From positions 1-64,000 of the forward strand of contig CAZOVG010000008.1 of the NCBI GenBank assembly GCA_964583335.1: a stretch of DNA of 64,000 bases, read 5' to 3'. This document shows, piece after piece, positions 26,299 through 35,483 of this stretch. The stretch's first letter is position 1. Every line of letters starts with the position of its first letter. The notes under the pieces are model-generated. The model worked only from the letters and a program-made list of their open reading frames with translations, was not told the DNA's origin and searched no databases. A program made the position numbers and the translations under genes. The DNA comes from JAGNKE01 sp964583335. Lineage in GTDB: Bacteria; Pseudomonadota; Alphaproteobacteria; Micavibrionales; Micavibrionaceae.

Positions 26299-26649
26299 TC
26301 AAACCATCCCGAGCGCGGATTTATAAAGCTCCAGCAACTCGTCTGATTCCTTGCGCTTCTGTTCGTCCACCTTGCGCAGCGAGATAATCTTGCGGATGGT
26401 CTTCACATCGAACCCGACGCCCTTCGCCTCGGCATAGATCTCCTTGAGATCCTCGGTCAGGGCCGCCTTCTCCTCCTCAAGCCGCTCAATGCGGTCAATG
26501 AAGGATTGCAGCCTCTGCGCGCCGATCCCGGCCACGTCGCCCTGCGACACGTCGTTCTTGTTCGCCGCCTTCTTTTTCACGGCCGTCTCGGGCACGTCAA
26601 TCTCGTCTTCATCCTCGCTAACGGCATAGCTCGAAGCGTTGTCAGCCAT
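26299..26649 (-). CDS. gapR: GapR (DUF2312) nucleoid-associated protein
   Basis: A 116-residue protein. After an acidic N terminus, the DUF2312 domain starts at about residue 42: AQRLQSFIDRIERLEEEKAA, then DLKEIYAEAKGVGFDVKTIR and IISLRKVD. GapR is an alphaproteobacterial protein that clamps overtwisted DNA ahead of replication and transcription and is essential in Caulobacter. The N-terminal extension of ~40 residues is longer than in the Caulobacter protein. An AGGAG lies 9 bp before the ATG, and a TACAAT -10-like box lies at 26690-26695 (minus strand). Confidence 0.95.
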   Translation of the reverse strand: MADNASSYAVSEDEDEIDVPETAVKKKAANKNDVSQGDVAGIGAQRLQSFIDRIERLEEEKAALTEDLKEIYAEAKGVGFDVKTIRKIISLRKVDEQKRKESDELLELYKSALGMV

Positions 26650-26789
26650 AATCAGTAACTCCTGTCATCAAGTGAAATGAACAACCGCGATTGTAGCGGA
26701 TAAAGGGCGGCGGGCGAGTGTTTTCTCACCGCTTTCAACAAAAAAATACAGTCATGACCGCGAAAAACGCCGATGGAAAAGCGAGGCAC

Positions 26790-27536
26790 TCAACCGCCCT
26801 TGGGCTTGATCAGCTTGACGTTGAAGGATTCGATCAGCAAGCCATGCTGATTATCCATGCCCTCAGGAAGTTTCGGAAGCTCTGAGCTTTTAACACGCCC
26901 AACCTGAACGGTAACATACATGCTTTGGGTAATTGTATCGCCGTCTTTGACAAGCCTGTAATCCGTTGCGCCCTTTGCCACATAAGTAACCATAATCCGC
27001 GTCTTATACAGCCAGCGATAACGCCCCTCAACGTCCGCCTCGTTCATGATCAAGGGGATTTCCTCGACGAAAGAATTGATATCATAACGCCCTGTTTCAA
27101 GGGTTTTGATAAAATTGCTTTCTTTAAGAAACTTCAGATACTCGGCCTTAGAGGTTTCATTAAAAAGCAGGACTTTCTGCTTGTATTGATCCTTGTAATG
27201 ATCGGCCTCATAGGACATCAGATCAGGCAAAACATTCTCAATCCACTTCGCAACATCGGCGCTCGGGCGGTGACGGATATGCAGGGGAGTAGAGTTCTCA
27301 GGCAACCCATCCTCAACGCTAGGAGCCGCAATAACGGCATTCTCATCAGCGAATTCAGCCATGCCCGTTTGAGAAGGGTCAGGCTTTTGCTGCTTCAAGG
27401 AAGGAAAGAAAAACTCAAGCCAGCTGTCGGCGGCATGCGCAGGGGCGGGAGAAGCGAAACCCAGAGCAAAGGCAACAAAACCGAACAGAAACAAGCGTTT
27501 TATAGACATAAGACGATACTTTTTAGTGTTTTCCAT
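26790..27536 (-). CDS. IcmL/DotI-like exported protein (orphan)
   Basis: A 248-residue protein with an N-terminal signal or membrane helix (RLFLFGFVAFALGFASPAPA) and a periplasmic domain. The pattern DVAKWIENVLPDLMSYEADH, FNETSKAEYLKFLKESNFIK, MVTYVAKG and QHGLLIESFNVKLI resembles the DotI/IcmL/TraM domain of type IVB secretion inner-membrane proteins. No other Dot/Icm gene is seen nearby, so any secretion role is open. ATG 27509 is a second possible start; neither has a good ribosome binding site. Confidence 0.65.
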   Translation of the reverse strand: MENTKKYRLMSIKRLFLFGFVAFALGFASPAPAHAADSWLEFFFPSLKQQKPDPSQTGMAEFADENAVIAAPSVEDGLPENSTPLHIRHRPSADVAKWIENVLPDLMSYEADHYKDQYKQKVLLFNETSKAEYLKFLKESNFIKTLETGRYDINSFVEEIPLIMNEADVEGRYRWLYKTRIMVTYVAKGATDYRLVKDGDTITQSMYVTVQVGRVKSSELPKLPEGMDNQHGLLIESFNVKLIKPKGG

Positions 27537-27699
27537 AGTGTCGTATAACGACCATCTACTAATTTGAACATAACTTGCTTATTTATGTCTAGCCCGAACA
27601 GGGCGACAAGCGCTTTTCTATGCAAAAAAATGGCTGCGTCAAAGCTTTTGACAAACCGAAAAGACTGGACTTTTGACCAGGAAAATCCAATTTTAGGCC

Positions 27700-29058
27700 A
27701 TGACCTCACGCAAGGACGATCTAGAGAAGAACTCACTGGGCGGAAAAATCGCCCGTTACGGGCGCGTATCGGGCACTATGGCGGGCCTCGCCGCGCGTCT
27801 GGCCGGAGAAAGATACTTCGGCATAAAGATCGAACGTGAAGAGCACGCCCGCAAACTTGTGGAATCACTGGGCAATCTCAAAGGCCCTCTGATGAAAGTC
27901 GGACAAATTCTGGCCACCATTCCCGAGGCCCTGCCCCCCGAATATGCCCGTACGTTCCAACAGCTGCAATCGAATGCCCCACCGATGGGCTGGCCGTTCG
28001 TGCGCCGCCGGATGAAGGCCGAGTTGGGGGCAGATTGGGAAAAGAAATTCAAAAAATTTGAAAAGGAAGCCGCCGCCGCCGCAAGTTTGGGGCAAGTACA
28101 TAAGGCGATAGATCATAAAGACCGCCTGCTCGCCTGCAAACTTCAATACCCCGATATGCAATCCGCGATTAATGCCGACCTTAATCAATTAAAAATAATC
28201 TTTTCGATCTACGAACGCTACGACAAGGCTATCAAAACCACCCATATCCATAAGGAATTGTCCGAACGCCTGAGAGAAGAGTTGGACTACGAACTCGAAG
28301 GCCGGCACTGCCGCCTCTATGATCATATGCTTAGGAATGAAAAAGACGTACACGTACCCGAAGTCGTCGCAGAACTATCGACCGCGCGCCTGCTGACCAG
28401 CACATGGCTAGAAGGTGAGAAGATTCTGAATTTCGTGGACTCGGACACCAAAACCCGCAATCGAATCGCTCTGAATATGTTCCGGGCATGGTACGTCCCG
28501 CTCTATAATTACGGCGTTATTCATGGCGACCCGCATCTGGGGAACTACACAATCCGCAAGGATTTATCGGTCAATCTTCTGGATTTCGGCTGCGTACGCG
28601 TCTTTCCGCCGAAATTTGTCGGGGGTGTAATCAACCTCTATAAGGCCTTGATGAACAACGATAACGATCTGGCCGTTCACGCATACGAAACATGGGGCTT
28701 CAATAACCTCAGCAAGGAACAGATCGAAACCCTGAATATCTGGGCCAACTTCCTCTATGGCCCGGTGATGGAGGATACGGTCCGCCCCATTGGCGAGATC
28801 ACAAACGGCGTATACGGGCGCGAGACAGCCGAAGTCGTGCATAAAAAACTGCGTGAAGTGGGCGGCGTTAATGTGCCACGGGAGTTCGTGTTCATGGACC
28901 GTGCAGCGCTCGGTTTAGGCTCCGTATTCCTGCATCTTAAGGCCGAAATCAACTGGTACCGCTTGTTTAATGAATTGATCGAAGGTTTTGACGAAAAAAA
29001 GCTCGCCAAGACGCAAAAAGAGGCTCTGAACAAGTTCGGCGTGCCCCTGCAACACTAG
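27700..29058 (+). CDS. ABC1/AarF (UbiB) family atypical kinase
   Basis: A 452-residue protein-kinase-like protein. The family KxGQ motif is in LMKVGQILATIPEALPPEY (K66-Q69), the Ala-rich loop in AAAASLGQVHKA, the catalytic/metal regions in GVIHGDPHLGNY and LLDFGCVRVFPP. Family members support ubiquinone synthesis or lipid homeostasis. It has no C-terminal membrane helices like those of E. coli UbiB, so it is closer to the general AarF/ABC1 group. It is divergent from the IcmL-like gene. Confidence 0.88.
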   Translation: MTSRKDDLEKNSLGGKIARYGRVSGTMAGLAARLAGERYFGIKIEREEHARKLVESLGNLKGPLMKVGQILATIPEALPPEYARTFQQLQSNAPPMGWPFVRRRMKAELGADWEKKFKKFEKEAAAAASLGQVHKAIDHKDRLLACKLQYPDMQSAINADLNQLKIIFSIYERYDKAIKTTHIHKELSERLREELDYELEGRHCRLYDHMLRNEKDVHVPEVVAELSTARLLTSTWLEGEKILNFVDSDTKTRNRIALNMFRAWYVPLYNYGVIHGDPHLGNYTIRKDLSVNLLDFGCVRVFPPKFVGGVINLYKALMNNDNDLAVHAYETWGFNNLSKEQIETLNIWANFLYGPVMEDTVRPIGEITNGVYGRETAEVVHKKLREVGGVNVPREFVFMDRAALGLGSVFLHLKAEINWYRLFNELIEGFDEKKLAKTQKEALNKFGVPLQH

Positions 29059-29078
29059 CGCACCCGTAAATTTATTTT

Positions 29079-29107
29079 TTGCCAGTATCCTTCGGTCTTG
29101 CTATGAA
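29079..29107 (+). promoter_or_regulatory. Promoter of the exported protein gene at 29148
   Basis: TTGCCA (29079-29084), 17 bp, TATGAA (29102-29107) on the plus strand, just after the ABC1 kinase stop and about 40 bp before the next ATG. Confidence 0.55.
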
Positions 29108-29147
29108 CAACCTTAATGAAAACAAAATAACGAGAACGGGGACAAAA

Positions 29148-30518
29148 ATGTCCAGATTCATCGCTCAGATTACCTTGGTGCCGCTCTGTCTGATGGGCCT
29201 CATAGCCCCGGCGCACGGCTTCTTTTTCAGCGCCAGCGGCCCCGACCCCAGCCTGGAAACGACTAGGGCATTGGCCGCAGAACTTAAGGACCGAACGGGA
29301 ACCGTGTGGAACGAAATCGACAAACACGTCGATCAGCTTCTTAAATATCACCACGCGCTCCAGCAGCTAACCCCTGAGCAAGCTAACGCCCTGACCGAGC
29401 AGGATCTGGCAAAACAGATGGAACTCCATGTGCAGTGGGCCAAAAAATTCACAGAACTGCGCGACTTTCTGGGTGAGGAATACGGACTTTTCATCGAAAA
29501 GGTAAAAACCGCGGAAATGAAGCAGAACTTCAAAGACGCGGTCGTCAAACACTATGATGGCGCGTTTCGTGATGCCGCCCGCGACAACATGTACCCCTAT
29601 CTGAACGGTATGGAAAACATCAATCAGTCGCTGTTCGATACGTACAAGATGATAAGCCGGATGAGATTTCCGCAAAATTCCTCGGGCAGTAAACCCGAAG
29701 ATTTGAACGCCGAGCGCCTCAACCTGCTCAAAGGCGCGATTTCGGAGGAAACAATCGAAAAAATCAAGGCGCACAGGCGTGCCTTTCTTGATTTTTTGAC
29801 CGCATTCCAATTTAACCCGCTTGATGACAACGCCGTGTTCAAAGCGGCAATGAACTTCTTCGCCCGCGATGAAAAGCTTATAAAAGAACTGCAGGATAAT
29901 TTTACAAAGACGTATTTCAAGGATGACGCCTACCAAGCGGAAGCCAATATGAAGTTCTACACCTCGAACGCCTTGAACACGCAATTGCCGGGAGCGCTCC
30001 CTAAAGCATCCGCGGAAACTCTGATCAAGTATGCCGAATATGATATAGAGGTCCTCAAAAGACTCGCTTATGGAAGCACAGGTGACAACACGAAATCGTG
30101 CCTGATTTTTGCCGAGGCCAAGGAATTTGTCGGTGTGGACTTCAACCAGATTTTAAATAACTACTATTCTCAGGAAGCGCCTTGGAGCGTAACCGGACTG
30201 TTCAAGGCCGCAAATGATGTCGTGGCCTCCTCGATAACCGCTCCGGCAGATTTTTCTGCAGGACGGGAACAGGCTGAACAGCTTCTTGATCTGGGGAAAA
30301 AAAGTGCACTGGCCAGTGTGAAGAAAAACACCCTGTTCAAAAAGCTCACGCAGAAAAACAAATTCAGCCCTCGCCGCTTTTGCTTCCTGCGCTATACGGT
30401 CCTTGAGGAGTTGCTTAAGCTCCCCTCCCCCGCACGCGAAGACACTCTGAGACTCATTTATCTTGAGGACCTTGAAAAAAGAATGAAAAACATTCAGGCC
30501 GCCGCAGGAAAAAAATAG
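29148..30518 (+). CDS. Hypothetical exported helical protein
   Basis: A 456-residue protein with a signal peptide (SRFIAQITLVPLCLMGLIAP, cleavage after AHG). The mature protein is strongly helical and charged (for example KQMELHVQWAKKFTELRDFL), without Cys-rich or catalytic motifs I can name. The start at ATG 29148 has GGGGA 6 bp upstream; a frame from 29079 overlaps the promoter. It ends 4 bp before the convergent DUF486 gene. Confidence 0.68.
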   Translation: MSRFIAQITLVPLCLMGLIAPAHGFFFSASGPDPSLETTRALAAELKDRTGTVWNEIDKHVDQLLKYHHALQQLTPEQANALTEQDLAKQMELHVQWAKKFTELRDFLGEEYGLFIEKVKTAEMKQNFKDAVVKHYDGAFRDAARDNMYPYLNGMENINQSLFDTYKMISRMRFPQNSSGSKPEDLNAERLNLLKGAISEETIEKIKAHRRAFLDFLTAFQFNPLDDNAVFKAAMNFFARDEKLIKELQDNFTKTYFKDDAYQAEANMKFYTSNALNTQLPGALPKASAETLIKYAEYDIEVLKRLAYGSTGDNTKSCLIFAEAKEFVGVDFNQILNNYYSQEAPWSVTGLFKAANDVVASSITAPADFSAGREQAEQLLDLGKKSALASVKKNTLFKKLTQKNKFSPRRFCFLRYTVLEELLKLPSPAREDTLRLIYLEDLEKRMKNIQAAAGKK

Positions 30519-30522
30519 CCGC

Positions 30523-30879
30523 TCACGCCGGCTTGTAAAACACAAAGAACGCGCCAAGAACGATAAACGCGAACCCGACCAGATGGTTCCAGTGCACGGG
30601 CTCGCCCAGATAAAACAGGGAAAACAGCACGAAAACGCCGAGCGTCAACACCTCTTGAATCGTCTTGAGCTCCGCCGCCGAAAACACGCCATGCCCCATA
30701 CGGTTCGCGGGCACCTGAAGACAATATTCGAAAAACGCGATCCCCCAACTGATGAAGATCACGATAATCAGCGGCGCGGCCTTGTACTTCAGATGCCCGT
30801 ACCACGCGAACGTCATGAAAATGTTGGAAAGCAGGAGAAGAAAGATCGTAAGCGCGGGCGTAAGGAACGAAGCAGGCAT
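30523..30879 (-). CDS. DUF486 (DMT-superfamily) small membrane protein
   Basis: A 118-residue protein with four membrane helices. TIFLLLLSNIFMTFAWYGHL, FISWGIAFFEYCLQVPANR, EVLTLGVFVLFSLFYLGE and HLVGFAFIVLGAFFVFY follow the DUF486 order closely. Family members are half-size relatives of drug/metabolite transporters with no assigned substrate. The start at 30879 matches the family N terminus (PASFLTPALTIFLLL). Confidence 0.85.
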   Translation of the reverse strand: MPASFLTPALTIFLLLLSNIFMTFAWYGHLKYKAAPLIIVIFISWGIAFFEYCLQVPANRMGHGVFSAAELKTIQEVLTLGVFVLFSLFYLGEPVHWNHLVGFAFIVLGAFFVFYKPA

Positions 30880-30992
30880 GGCGGAACCTATATAAAAAAC
30901 ATACGAGAAGCGCCTGCATTTTACCACAGGCCCGTCGCGCTTAATTGAAAGCCCAGACGCGATAAAACCTTATAAACAGGGAATTTTCAGGC

Positions 30993-31694
30993 CTAACCGC
31001 GCTCTGGCCCCGGCTCGCCCAAATAATCGATGGGCATGTCGTGAAACTGGGAATCGATCACGAACTTGTTGAGGTTCGGGTGGCTGCCCGCCCACTGGCT
31101 GAACGGCAGGTTGATGACGAACTGGCTGTCCATGACGTAAAGTCCCGAGGACGGCATGGTTTTCAGACGCTTGGCATGGAAATACCCCTGCGGCGTGACC
31201 TGTTCCAGAGGCATGGAGTCAGAGCCGTAAGATAAAATGACCTTCGCGCCCGTCTCCTTAAGCTTCCGCGCCCAGATATCTTTATCCCAGTGTTTGGCAC
31301 TTAACTCGTGATGCCCCAGTTGCTCGACCCCCATGACGAAAGAATCGCGCAAGGTGCCATGCGTGTGTTCATAGTCAAAGCGGTCCATTTTATGGGGAAT
31401 ATTGCAGAGTATCACAATATCCGCCTCCACTCCGGATTCGGCAAGAAAATCACGCCCGCCGAAAACGTCGGCCTTGTTCATGACCTCCAGCGCGATCTCC
31501 TCGTCGGGAGCGACAGGGAGCCCGGTCTCGCGCAGCGGCTGCAAACCGAAACGCAAAAGGTTGCTGTCAACCATCGACAGCCCCCCGTCGGGCCCTTTCA
31601 CAGCACCAACCATCAAGACCTTGCGCAAAGGAGGTATATCGATGAGCGGCCCGCCGCCGGTGCTATTGCTGAAATGTTGATTCATAAAGTTCAC
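30993..31694 (-). CDS. Hypothetical protein
   Basis: A 233-residue cytoplasmic protein, not recognised. It starts with a short flexible segment, then a strand-like segment LRKVLMVGAVKGPDGG, an acidic region and VEADIVILCNIPHKMDRF, which reads like alternating beta/alpha units. Several His and Asp clusters (HTHGTL, GHHELSAKHWDKD) could bind metal, but no family motif is apparent. It is divergent from thyA, with about 100 bp between the starts. Confidence 0.65.
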   Translation of the reverse strand: MNFMNQHFSNSTGGGPLIDIPPLRKVLMVGAVKGPDGGLSMVDSNLLRFGLQPLRETGLPVAPDEEIALEVMNKADVFGGRDFLAESGVEADIVILCNIPHKMDRFDYEHTHGTLRDSFVMGVEQLGHHELSAKHWDKDIWARKLKETGAKVILSYGSDSMPLEQVTPQGYFHAKRLKTMPSSGLYVMDSQFVINLPFSQWAGSHPNLNKFVIDSQFHDMPIDYLGEPGPERG

Positions 31695-31747
31695 CCGCCT
31701 TTTGGCAATTCTACAGGGGAAATTTTAACTTTTTCCACCCTCTTATG

Positions 31748-31781
31748 CTGGAATTTAGCGCGAATCTCCCTATAATTCCAG
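31748..31781 (+). promoter_or_regulatory. thyA promoter region with an inverted repeat around the -10
   Basis: TATAAT at 31771-31776 lies 22 bp before the thyA ATG. A perfect 8-bp inverted repeat, CTGGAATT (31748-31755) and AATTCCAG (31774-31781), spans the -35 to -10 interval and overlaps the -10. This is a natural place for an operator. The -35 itself is poor, which fits a regulated promoter. Confidence 0.55.
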
Positions 31782-31797
31782 AAAATCAGGCAAATCC

Positions 31798-32592
31798 ATG
31801 AAACAATATCTCGACCTTTTGCGCTATGTCCTTGAAAACGGCGCCGTTAAAGACGACCGCACGGGCACCGGAACGCGCTCTGTCTTCGGCTATCAGATGC
31901 GTTTTGACCTGTCTGAGGGCTTCCCTCTGGTCACCACCAAGAAATGCCACCTGCGCTCGATTATTCATGAGCTTTTGTGGTTCCTGAAGGGCGAAACCAA
32001 CATCAAATACCTCAAGGACAACGGCGTCAGCATCTGGGACGAATGGGCCGACGAAAACGGCGACCTCGGCCCCGTCTACGGGCATCAATGGCGCAGCTGG
32101 CCGACGGCCGACGGCCGCACGATCGACCAGATCGCGAACGTGGTGGACCGTATCAAAACCAACCCCGACGACCGCCGCCTCATCGTTTCCGCCTGGAATG
32201 TCGGCGAGATCGGCAAGATGGCCCTGCCCCCCTGCCACTGCCTGTTCCAGTTTTACGTGGCGGACGGCAAACTCTCCTGCCAGCTTTACCAGCGCAGCGC
32301 GGATATATTTCTCGGCGTGCCGTTTAATATCTCATCTTACGCCTTGTTAACTCTGATGGTCGCGCAGGTCACGGGCCTCAAGCCCGGCGATTTCGTGCAT
32401 ACGTTCGGCGACGCGCACCTGTACCTGAACCATATGGATCAGGCCAAGCTGCAACTCAGCCGCACCCCCTATAAAAAGCCTGAGATGCATCTCAACCCCC
32501 ATGTCAAAAACCTCTTCGACTTTAAATTTGAGGATTTTGAGCTTGTCGGATACGAAGCGCACCCGCATATTAAGGCGCCGGTAGCGGTATAA
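31798..32592 (+). CDS. thyA: Thymidylate synthase
   Basis: Converts dUMP to dTMP with methylene-tetrahydrofolate. It is 264 residues, the usual short form. Motifs include RTGTGTRSVFGYQMRFDL, the active-site Cys in LPPCHCLFQFYV, YQRSADIFLGVPFNISSYAL and the His/Tyr substrate residues in FGDAHLYLNH. The folA gene follows after 28 bp, so the two enzymes of the folate cycle are probably one operon. Confidence 0.98.
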   Translation: MKQYLDLLRYVLENGAVKDDRTGTGTRSVFGYQMRFDLSEGFPLVTTKKCHLRSIIHELLWFLKGETNIKYLKDNGVSIWDEWADENGDLGPVYGHQWRSWPTADGRTIDQIANVVDRIKTNPDDRRLIVSAWNVGEIGKMALPPCHCLFQFYVADGKLSCQLYQRSADIFLGVPFNISSYALLTLMVAQVTGLKPGDFVHTFGDAHLYLNHMDQAKLQLSRTPYKKPEMHLNPHVKNLFDFKFEDFELVGYEAHPHIKAPVAV

Positions 32593-32620
32593 GGTTTCTT
32601 CGAGGGAGCATTGAGTAACG

Positions 32621-33127
32621 ATGATCACAAAAATCAGCATAATCGCGGCCATGGCCAAAAACCGGACCATCGGCATCAACAACAAGCTGCCGTGGAACAT
32701 TCCCGAGGATCTCGCCTATTTCAAAGAGGTCACGATGGGCAAACCCCTCGTGATGGGCCGCAAGACGTTTGAATCGATCCTCGACCAGCTCGGCAAACCC
32801 CTTCCGGGCCGCACGAATATCGTCGTCAGCGAATCCGGCTTCCGCGCCGGAAACACGATGGTCATCAACAGCTTCGACAAGGCCGTACAGGAGGCCAGAA
32901 AAATCGCCAAGGACGCCGGATATGAGGAAATGTTCGTGATCGGTGGCCGCCAGCTCTATGAACAGGCCCTGCGGGTCGCCGACCGTATTTACCTGACCGA
33001 AATCCATGAGGAATTTGACGGCGACGCCTTCTTCCCTAAACTCGGCCCGGAATGGCGGGAAGTCTCGCGCACAGACCGCAACGACACCGACCCGCCGATC
33101 AGCTTCACTGTTCTTGAACGCCCCTGA
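32621..33127 (+). CDS. folA: Dihydrofolate reductase
   Basis: Regenerates tetrahydrofolate after ThyA. It is 168 residues with IAAMAKNRTIGINNKLPWNI, PLVMGRKTFESI, and FVIGGRQLYEQAL for NADPH and substrate binding. Glu is present in the ILEDLAYFK-like position (PEDLAYFKEVT). The 3' end overlaps the convergent mrp gene by 23 bp. Confidence 0.97.
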   Translation: MITKISIIAAMAKNRTIGINNKLPWNIPEDLAYFKEVTMGKPLVMGRKTFESILDQLGKPLPGRTNIVVSESGFRAGNTMVINSFDKAVQEARKIAKDAGYEEMFVIGGRQLYEQALRVADRIYLTEIHEEFDGDAFFPKLGPEWREVSRTDRNDTDPPISFTVLERP

Positions 33128-34199
33128 TATTTTCGGCAATCGCACGGTAAGCCTGCGCCGCGCGGCTTTCGGGTTGCGCGATCACGATGGGCACGCCCTC
33201 GTCGGCCTGCAGGCGGATATCCCGCTCCAGCGGAATGGCCCCGAGAAACGCAACGCCCAGCGCCTTGGCCTCCTCTTCCGCGCCGCCATGCCCGAAAATA
33301 TGTTCCTCATGCCCGCAGTTTGAGCAGACATGCGTGCTCATATTCTCGACCACACCCAGAATCGGCACGTTCGTTTTGCCGAACATCGCCACCGCCCGGC
33401 GCGCGTCGATCAACGCGATATCCTGCGGCGTGGAGACGATGACCGCCCCGGTCACCGGAACCTTCTGCGCTAATGTAAGCTGCACGTCCCCTGTTCCAGG
33501 CGGCAGGTCGATAATCAAATAATCAAGCTCCGGCGCATCCGGCGCGGCCCACGCCACGTCCCGCACCATCTGGTAAAGCGCCGTCTGCACCATCGGCCCG
33601 CGCCAGACCAGCGCGTTCCCGGCCTCAACCATAAAGCCGATGGACATGATCTTCATGTTGTATTTCTGGAACGGGATCAGCTTCCGCTGCGCGTCCAACC
33701 CGGGCTTGTAATGCCCCGCCCCCGTCATGGTCGGCACCGACGGCCCGTAAATATCGGCATCCAGCAAGCCGACTTTAAAACCCTGACCGAATTGCGGATT
33801 CGCGAGCGCCGCCGCGAGGTTAACCGCCACAGTGGATTTACCGACACCGCCCTTGCCCGAGGCAACGACGATCACCGCCTTCGCCGGAACCTCCAGCCGG
33901 GGATTCTTTGCCATACCGTGTGGATCAAACGCCTCTTTCTGCGGCTTTTTTTCCGCCGTCAGAACCGCCGTGACCTTGGTGACGCCCGGAACCTTTGCAA
34001 CGACGCGCTCCGCCTCCTGCCGCAAACCCTCAAGTTGCGCGCCGCGCGCCGGATCGACCTCCAGCACGAAAAACACCGCCCCGTCCGCACCGATCTGGAG
34101 TCCCTGCGCGATGCCCGCGCTGACGAGATCACGCCCGGTTTCCATATCAACAACCGTACGCAAAGCGTCTGTAACCCTGTTTTTATCAACCTGCGCCAT
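33105..34199 (-). CDS. apbC: Mrp/ApbC-type P-loop ATPase, Fe-S carrier
   Basis: A 364-residue protein that probably loads Fe-S clusters on target proteins. An N-terminal DUF59-like domain (about 1-90, VTDALRTVVDMETGRDLVSA) precedes the ATPase domain with the deviant Walker A GKGGVGKSTVAVNLA and LLDADIYGPSVP. The cluster-binding CxxC is in MSTHVCSNCGHEEHIFG. It converges with folA, and its start lies 91 bp from that of hflK on the other strand. Confidence 0.94.
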   Translation of the reverse strand: MAQVDKNRVTDALRTVVDMETGRDLVSAGIAQGLQIGADGAVFFVLEVDPARGAQLEGLRQEAERVVAKVPGVTKVTAVLTAEKKPQKEAFDPHGMAKNPRLEVPAKAVIVVASGKGGVGKSTVAVNLAAALANPQFGQGFKVGLLDADIYGPSVPTMTGAGHYKPGLDAQRKLIPFQKYNMKIMSIGFMVEAGNALVWRGPMVQTALYQMVRDVAWAAPDAPELDYLIIDLPPGTGDVQLTLAQKVPVTGAVIVSTPQDIALIDARRAVAMFGKTNVPILGVVENMSTHVCSNCGHEEHIFGHGGAEEEAKALGVAFLGAIPLERDIRLQADEGVPIVIAQPESRAAQAYRAIAENIRGVQEQ

Positions 34200-34290
34200 A
34201 CCGCTTTTTACGTCTCTGAATGCTTGCTTTCCAAGGAAAAAGAGCTATTGTTATAGCGCTTACAAACAACGATATAAAGACCTGACGAAC

Positions 34291-35466
34291 ATGTCCGAAG
34301 ATCAAGGCCCGGGCCGCAAAAGAAAAAACCCCTGGAGTAACGACAACCCCGGAAACCGCAACGATGGCCCGCGCAATAACGGCCCGTGGGGCGGTGGTGG
34401 CGGTCAGGGCGGCGGCTCCAATGAGCCCCCCGATCTCGACGAATTGATCCGCCGTGCGCAAAAAGGCTTGCAGGACGCCGTGCCCTTTGACATCGGCCCG
34501 GTCGGTCTGGGCGGCCTCGTACTGCTGATCCTAACCATGCTCTGGCTGGCCAGTGGCCTTTACATCTTATACCCCGGCGAACACGGCGTGATTCAGCGTT
34601 TCGGCGCGTGGAGCGAAACCAAAACCTCCGAAGGTCTGGGCTATCGCCTCCCCTATCCCATCGAAACCATGACCAAGGTCAACGTCACCGAATTGCGGCG
34701 CATGTCCATCGGCTATGCTGAAGGCGCGACCGAGGCGCGTCAAGACCCTCAGGCCGCGACCGAAAGCCAGATGCTGACAGCCGACCGCAATATTGTGACC
34801 CTCCAGATGGGCCTGCAATGGAACATCAAATCGGCTGAAGATTACACCTTCAACATCCGCGACCCCGACCAGACCATCAAGAAGGTTGCCGAAAGCGCGA
34901 TTCGCGAAGTCGTTGGACAGACCAACATGTTCCCGATCATCACCACAGAGCGCGAGCTTCTGGCGACGAAGGCCAAGGAAATCATCCAGAAAAACCTCGA
35001 TGAATATAAATCAGGCGTCTACATCACGCAGGTTCTGATTCAGAAAGCCGAAGTTCACCCCGAAGTGCAAAACGCCTTTCAAGACGTGCAATCGGCAAAA
35101 CAAGACGCCGACAACACCGAAAACCAAGCGCTTGCGCAACGCGCCGACATCCTTCCCCGCGCACGCGGTCAGGCGATAAAGATCGAACAGGAAGCCGAAG
35201 CCTACAAGCAATCCAAGATCGCCAAGGCGCAAGGGGATGCCGAACGCTTCAAATCGATCTACAAGGCTTATGTCACCGGTAAGGACGTTACGAAAGAACG
35301 TATCTTCATCGAAACGATGGAAGAAGTCTTCAAGAACGCCAACAAGATCATCATGGATGACCGGGCGGGCAAAAACGGAATCGTGCCCTATCTGCCCATA
35401 AATGATATCGCCCCGCGTCCAGCGCAAAGCCCGGCCATGCCGCCGACTCCCGCTAATCAGAACTAA
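34291..35466 (+). CDS. hflK: HflK, FtsH protease modulator (SPFH/band 7)
   Basis: With HflC it forms the large periplasmic cage around the FtsH protease. It is 391 residues. A Gly/Asn-rich cytoplasmic N terminus (NNGPWGGGGGQGGG) is followed by one membrane helix (LGGLVLLILTMLWLASGLYI), then the SPFH domain (GVIQRFGAWSETKTSEGLGY) and a helical region (ARGQAIKIEQEAEAYKQSKI). ATG 34291 is chosen over longer frames because the conserved N terminus starts there. Confidence 0.96.
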   Translation: MSEDQGPGRKRKNPWSNDNPGNRNDGPRNNGPWGGGGGQGGGSNEPPDLDELIRRAQKGLQDAVPFDIGPVGLGGLVLLILTMLWLASGLYILYPGEHGVIQRFGAWSETKTSEGLGYRLPYPIETMTKVNVTELRRMSIGYAEGATEARQDPQAATESQMLTADRNIVTLQMGLQWNIKSAEDYTFNIRDPDQTIKKVAESAIREVVGQTNMFPIITTERELLATKAKEIIQKNLDEYKSGVYITQVLIQKAEVHPEVQNAFQDVQSAKQDADNTENQALAQRADILPRARGQAIKIEQEAEAYKQSKIAKAQGDAERFKSIYKAYVTGKDVTKERIFIETMEEVFKNANKIIMDDRAGKNGIVPYLPINDIAPRPAQSPAMPPTPANQN

Positions 35467-35483
35467 ACGAAAGGAACAGGACG

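Noticed and set aside
33832..34290. Upstream extension of hflK over the Mrp-type gene
   Set aside because: The extension is antisense of the ATPase, and the conserved HflK N terminus begins at 34291.
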